Source: Falsirhodobacter flavus (GTDB lineage Bacteria > Pseudomonadota > Alphaproteobacteria > Rhodobacterales > Rhodobacteraceae). Taken from it: DNA of 53,356 bases. The notes under the pieces are model-generated. The model worked only from the letters and a program-made list of their open reading frames with translations, was not told where the DNA came from and made no database searches. A program made the translations under genes and the position numbers. The stretch spans positions 1 through 53,356 of the forward strand of contig JARWBI010000015.1 of assembly GCA_029846755.1 (NCBI GenBank), given 5' to 3'. This document shows positions 50,501-53,356 of the stretch, one piece after another (position 1 is the stretch's first letter; each line of letters starts with the position of its first letter).

Positions 50501-51478
50501 TTACTGAATATCCTCGGCGGCCCTGAAGACTGTTTGGCCGACGGTGCCCGTGCGGCTGAGGAAGGTTTCTTTCACAGGCGCGGTGGCAACCTTCCATGCC
50601 TGCACTTCCTCGGGTGTCAGATCGATGATCTCCATCGTTTCGGACAGCGTGGTGCGCGCCGCGTCGTTCGTCTCGAAGATGCGATCCATCAACTTTGCCT
50701 CAAGATCGAGGCTCACTTCGCGGAAGATGGTGCGCTGTTCTTCGGTCAGCCGGGCCCATGTGTCGTCGTTGAGCAGCGCGAAATGCGTCTCGTACATGTG
50801 GTCGGTGCCGATGACGTATTGCGTAACCTCGTAAAGGCGGCGGTCCACGATCGAGCTCCACCCCGTCAGGCCGCCGTCGACGATGCCGCGCTGAAGGGCC
50901 AGGAACTGCTCTCCGCCGCTGGTCACCACCGGCGCGGCGCCCACGCTTTCCACGAAATCGCTGACAGTAGAGCCGAATGTCCGGATCTTCAGCCCCTGCA
51001 TGTCGGCGGGCGTGTGGACGGTTTTGTCGCGCGTGACCAACGCGATATAGCCGAACGGCATCCAGAACAGGGCCTGTGCGCCGATATCGTTGATCTCGTC
51101 GTCCAGCAGGGTGCGGATGGGCGCGCCCAGCGGCACGGCGCGGTCCAGCTTTTCGCGCGTGTCGAAATAGAAGGGAACGGCGAAGATGTTTAGCGCTGGA
51201 ATCGTGCCCGCGAGGATGGACGCGGAAACGACGCCGATGTCGAGGGTGCCGTTCACCACCGCCTCGTCGAGCTGCTGGTCGCTGACCAGAGAGCCCGAAT
51301 CATAGATGTCGAACGTGATCTCTCCATCGGTGCGGCGCGTCACCTCGTCGGCGAACTCCTTGATGCTGCGCGTCAGATAGTGGTTGTGCGGCACGCTGGT
51401 GCCAATTCGAAGTGTTTCCTCAGCCGTGGCGGCAGTGGTTGTCAGCGACAGCACCAGTGTGAATGCCCGTGTGAGCAT
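50501..51478 (-). CDS. dctP: TRAP transporter solute-binding protein DctP (system 3)
   Basis: The 325-residue precursor has signal MLTRAFTLVLSLTTTAATA, then EETLRIGTSVPHNHYLTRSI. The DctP core EITFDIYDSGSLVSDQQLDE, MQGLKIRTFGSTVSDFVES (ligand-pairing Arg) and LALQRGIVDGGLTGWSSI is clear. The ATG at 51478 has GGAGGAAC upstream; an extension to 51535 would overlap the operator. It is the first gene of the TRAP operon and lies 51 bp downstream of an operator identical in type to that of the LacI at 47.6 kb. Confidence 0.9.
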   Translation of the reverse strand: MLTRAFTLVLSLTTTAATAEETLRIGTSVPHNHYLTRSIKEFADEVTRRTDGEITFDIYDSGSLVSDQQLDEAVVNGTLDIGVVSASILAGTIPALNIFAVPFYFDTREKLDRAVPLGAPIRTLLDDEINDIGAQALFWMPFGYIALVTRDKTVHTPADMQGLKIRTFGSTVSDFVESVGAAPVVTSGGEQFLALQRGIVDGGLTGWSSIVDRRLYEVTQYVIGTDHMYETHFALLNDDTWARLTEEQRTIFREVSLDLEAKLMDRIFETNDAARTTLSETMEIIDLTPEEVQAWKVATAPVKETFLSRTGTVGQTVFRAAEDIQ

Positions 51479-51528
51479 GCGGCGTTCCTCCCATATCGAC
51501 ACTCTCGGGGCTCCTCCTCCCGGCAGAA

Positions 51529-51546
51529 TGCGCAAACGTGTGCACA
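51529..51546. promoter_or_regulatory. LacI-type operator (site 2) upstream of TRAP system 3
   Basis: TGCGCAAACGTGTGCACA differs in one base from the inverted copy at 47550-47567. It is located 51 bp before the dctP start, on the upstream side of the operon. It links this transporter to the 47.6-kb LacI regulon. Confidence 0.65.
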
Positions 51547-51685
51547 GTAAAAAGCACTGGAACGGGGCTCGTCAACAGGAAACTGAGGGCAGGGCGTTAA
51601 ACACCGACCCCGCGGGGGATGATCTGGCCGGGAGCCCCCGAAACGGCCAATCCCACTCGATACGTCAACGCGGGGCGGTGCGCGG

Positions 51686-51700
51686 CGATCTGTCGCAATC
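51686..51700 (+). repeat. IS6 left inverted repeat
   Basis: CGATCTGTCGCAATC, followed by TCTGACAGATGCCTGAC, matches the inverted right end at 12 of 15 positions. The exact outer base is uncertain because the terminal nucleotides have diverged. Confidence 0.55.
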
Positions 51701-51761
51701 TCTGACAGATGCCTGACTGCGGGGTATGCTCGGCGCTAAGATGCATTTGGGAGGACGAGCC

Positions 51762-52444
51762 ATGACCGTATCGTTCAAGGGTGCCTATTTCCCGGAGGAC
51801 ATCATCCTGCACGCAGTCTTCTTCTATCTACGCTACAGTGTTTCGTACCGCGATCTCGAAGAGATCATGGCGGAGCGCGGGGTCTCGGTTGATCATGCCA
51901 CGCTCGACAGATGGGTCGTGCGCTATGCCGCTCTGATTGCTGAGAGTGCTCACTCCAAGAGGCGCCCAGCAGACCGCTCTTGGCGAATGTACGAGACCTA
52001 TATCAGGGTCCGGGGACAGTGGGTTTACCTTTACCGAGCGGTAGATAAGTTCGGAAGACCTTGGATTTCAAACTGTCACCGCATCGAAACAAGCCCGCCG
52101 CCACAAAATTCCTCGCGCATGCGACGGAGGCGAATGGGCTGTCGCGTAAGATCGTAATCGACAAGAGCGCAGCGAATACGTTCGCGATCACGGACATCAA
52201 CCGCATGCTGAAACGCTTCGGGTGCCCGGTTTCGATCGAGATGACGCGGATCAAGTATGTCAATAACATGGTCGAGCAAGACCACCGCTTCATCAAGCGA
52301 AGGGTACGGCCCATGCTCGGCTTCAAGAGCTTCAAATCCGCCGCATCAGCTATCGCGGGGATCGAGGTGATGAACATGATCCGCAAGGGGCAGTTCTCAG
52401 CCGGACTCCGCCGCTATGAGCAATTCCGACAACTCGTCGCATGA
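51762..52444 (+). pseudogene. IS6-family transposase, frameshifted and active-site mutant
   Basis: Reading begins at the ATG at 51762 after GGAGGA. The N-terminal part (FPEDIILHAVFFYLRYSVSY, RDLEEIMAERGVSVDHATLD) is typical IS6. At about 52055 a missing A in GGAAGACC shifts the frame; the remainder (LDFKLSPHRNKPAATKFLAH, VEQDHRFIKRRVRPMLGFKS) continues in another frame to the stop at 52442-52444. The first catalytic Asp, normally in WRxDETYI, is Tyr here (TAC at 51990-51992). The second Asp (VIDKSAAN) and Glu (VEQDH) remain. Both faults predict loss of transposition. Confidence 0.85.
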
Positions 52445-52483
52445 ACGCTGCGGCACACAAAAGCGGTTTCCACCATGCTAAAA

Positions 52484-52498
52484 GTTTGCGACAGAACC
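52484..52498 (-). repeat. IS6 right inverted repeat
   Basis: GTTTGCGACAGAACC reads GGTTCTGTCGCAAAC on the complementary strand, the usual IS6 end. The DUF1612-like frame begins immediately beyond it. Confidence 0.65.
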
Positions 52499-53186
52499 AT
52501 CGCCCGCGCCCGTTGGGCGCTGCGCCGGCTTTGCGTCTCGCTGGGGCGGTGGGCGATCTGCGCCGCTTTTTGGGGTTGCACGAAATCAACGGGGCCGGGC
52601 GGGACATCGAGCCCGGGCTGCCCGAGGTGCGCCCGACCGGTGCGGCATTCGAGGCTGCCGTGGCCGATTGGCGGGCGGCGCTGGATGGGCTTGGCCCGGT
52701 GCATCCCCTTACTGCCGCGCTGTTCGGGCTGCGCGCCTGGCGCCTGGCTGGCCTGTCGGCGCCCGAGGACGTGATCGAGGCGGCCACCGCTGCAGGGCGC
52801 GCTGCGGCTGCGGAAAACCGCGCCTTGCCCTTTATGCCCCTCGCGCCCCATGGGCTGTCCCGGAGACGGAGTGGAGCCCCCCGGTATCTTCTGCCGCTTT
52901 GGCTTTCCGAGATCCGTGATGGGGCTTTGGGCGCTTTGGCCGAACTCGAACAAATTGCACTCTGGCAGCAACGGGCGCTGGCCGGCGTCGCCGATCTCGG
53001 CGGCTCAAACCCGCCCGGCTGATCACGGCGCTGGCCGCCCGCCCCTATGCCACCGCCGAAGATCTGGCCCATGCCGCCAGCGTCAGCCGCGACACCGCCG
53101 AGCGTCTGCTGCCGAAGCTGCACGCCCGCGGGCTGCTGCGCGAAATCACCGGACGCGGGCGGTACAGGCTCTGGGCGGCGGGGTAA
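52499..53186 (+). pseudogene. DUF1612/HTH-like plasmid gene, copy 2 (5'-truncated and frameshifted)
   Basis: The coding frame is open from the IS end through LRRFLGLHEINGAGRDIEPG and continues as in copy 1, with Trp where copy 1 has a stop. A one-base deletion in the C-run near 53011 (AAACCCGCCC against AAACCCCGCCC in copy 1) shifts it to a stop at 53020-53022. The HTH end (AEDLAHAASVSRDTAERLLP) continues in another frame to TAA at 53184-53186. The 5' end was removed by the IS6 element. This copy is therefore dead by two independent changes. Confidence 0.65.
52599..53186 (+). repeat. Direct repeat A (right copy)
   Basis: It corresponds to positions 1-589 in the same orientation with about 24 differences in 589 positions. 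Identity may extend further left in copy 1, outside the window. The similarity ends at the stop codon on the right. Confidence 0.9.
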
Positions 53187-53210
53187 GAGAACTCCGGTGC
53201 TGGGCGGCCA

Positions 53211-53231
53211 TTTGCTTGATGGTCAAGCAAA
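53211..53231. terminator. Perfect hairpin after copy 2
   Basis: TTTGCTTGA (53211-53219) and TCAAGCAAA (53223-53231) form a 9-bp stem with a 3-nt loop, 25 bp after the pseudogene stop. It could be a terminator or an operator. The rest of the 53187-53301 stretch has no recognisable gene. Confidence 0.4.
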
Positions 53232-53301
53232 ACCGAGCGTCTGGCATCAGATTTGCTTTGGTTCGCCCTATGAACCGCTCCGGGTTTGCCGGCAACTGTA
53301 T

Positions 53302-53356
53302 TCAGGTTGCCTGAACTTCCTGGAAGTTGCTGCCGTTCGCGACCATGCTGTTGAGC
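53302..53356 (-). CDS. C-terminal end of an unidentified ORF (partial)
   Basis: On the minus strand an open frame enters from the right edge and ends at TGA (53302-53304), encoding the tail LNSMVANGSNFQEVQAT. Seventeen residues are too few to identify it. It could be the end of a real gene outside the window or a chance frame. Confidence 0.25.
   Translation of the reverse strand, partial: LNSMVANGSNFQEVQAT

Larger units (their letters stand above)
51686..52498 (+). mobile_element. Degenerate IS6-family insertion sequence
   Basis: The 813-bp element has a transposase of the IS6/IS26 type. The right inverted repeat reads GTTTGCGACAGAACC (52484-52498). The left end CGATCTGTCGCAATC (51686-51700) matches its complement at 12 of 15 positions. 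The eight bases outside each end (51678-51685 and 52499-52506) do not match, so no target duplication is seen. Size agrees with IS6 elements (about 790-880 bp). Its right end abuts the broken DUF1612-like gene. Confidence 0.75.

Noticed and set aside
53211-53231. CRISPR-like or attachment-site repeat
   Set aside because: It is a single hairpin without further copies or a neighbouring integrase.

Overview
The window looks like a catabolic accessory region from an alphaproteobacterium, most likely a member of the Rhodobacterales (Paracoccus/Rhodobacter-like), carried on a plasmid, chromid or genomic island. The reasons are very high GC with GC-rich third codon positions, tight ATGA/TGATG-coupled operons, an unusual density of TRAP, TAXI-TRAP and tripartite tricarboxylate (TTT) transporters, and a plasmid-type DUF1612/HTH-like gene at both ends. 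No tRNA, rRNA, CRISPR array or replication origin was seen. No gene-free stretch exceeds 300 bases.

Layout. 1-589: decayed DUF1612/HTH-like gene (copy 1). 0.7-2.3 kb: a LacI and a GntR/FCD regulator, convergent. 2.4-9.8 kb: plus-strand transport and metabolic run (TTT transporter tctC-tctB-tctA, maleate-isomerase-family enzyme, TAXI-TRAP pair, atypical SDR). 9.8-11.5 kb: lyase of the isocitrate lyase/PEP mutase superfamily, divergent from a GntR/UTRA regulator. 11.5-14.7 kb: minus-strand Cys-less maleate-isomerase homologue, FAD aromatic-hydroxylase-like protein and iron-dependent alcohol dehydrogenase. 14.7-23.4 kb: two divergent TRAP operons, one led by a TcuA-like FAD dehydrogenase and the other by an MmgE/PrpD dehydratase. 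23.7-27.0 kb: LysR regulator, amidase and a RutA-like flavin monooxygenase. 27.3-35.6 kb: sugar-type ABC transporter, NAD-epimerase and SDR, then convergent SDR and HpsN/HisD-like dehydrogenase, then a divergent LacI regulator. 35.6-40.0 kb: five-gene operon leuC-leuD-amidohydrolase-lyase-3-hydroxyacyl-CoA-dehydrogenase-like. 40.1-43.9 kb: HyuA/HyuB. 44.0-47.5 kb: flavin reductase, DUF4387, AtuA/DUF1446 and a DszA/NtaA-type monooxygenase. 47.6-51.5 kb: LacI regulator and a TRAP operon. 51.7-52.5 kb: degenerate IS6-family element. 52.5-53.2 kb: second decayed DUF1612/HTH-like copy.

How the genes fit together. The content is scavenging of small organic acids. Three TRAP systems, one TAXI-TRAP, one TTT and one ABC system bring in carboxylates or polyols. 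Hydratases (LeuCD-like, PrpD), C-C lyases (two KKCGH lyases), dehydrogenases, amidohydrolases and ATP-dependent HyuAB-type enzymes then process them. Six or more regulators of the LacI (three), GntR (two) and LysR (one) families sit next to their likely targets. Two operator-like motifs recur. An 18-bp near-palindrome lies before the DszA-like monooxygenase/LacI pair and before the 51-kb TRAP operon. A TTGCAAGCG-type site lies before the ABC operon, between leuC and hyuA, and after the second TRAP operon. No ring-cleavage dioxygenase is present, so aromatic degradation cannot be completed here.

The 588-bp direct repeats at the two ends (about 96% identical, each inactivated by a different mutation) and the decayed IS next to the right copy suggest that the 52-kb catabolic block was acquired or rearranged as a unit.
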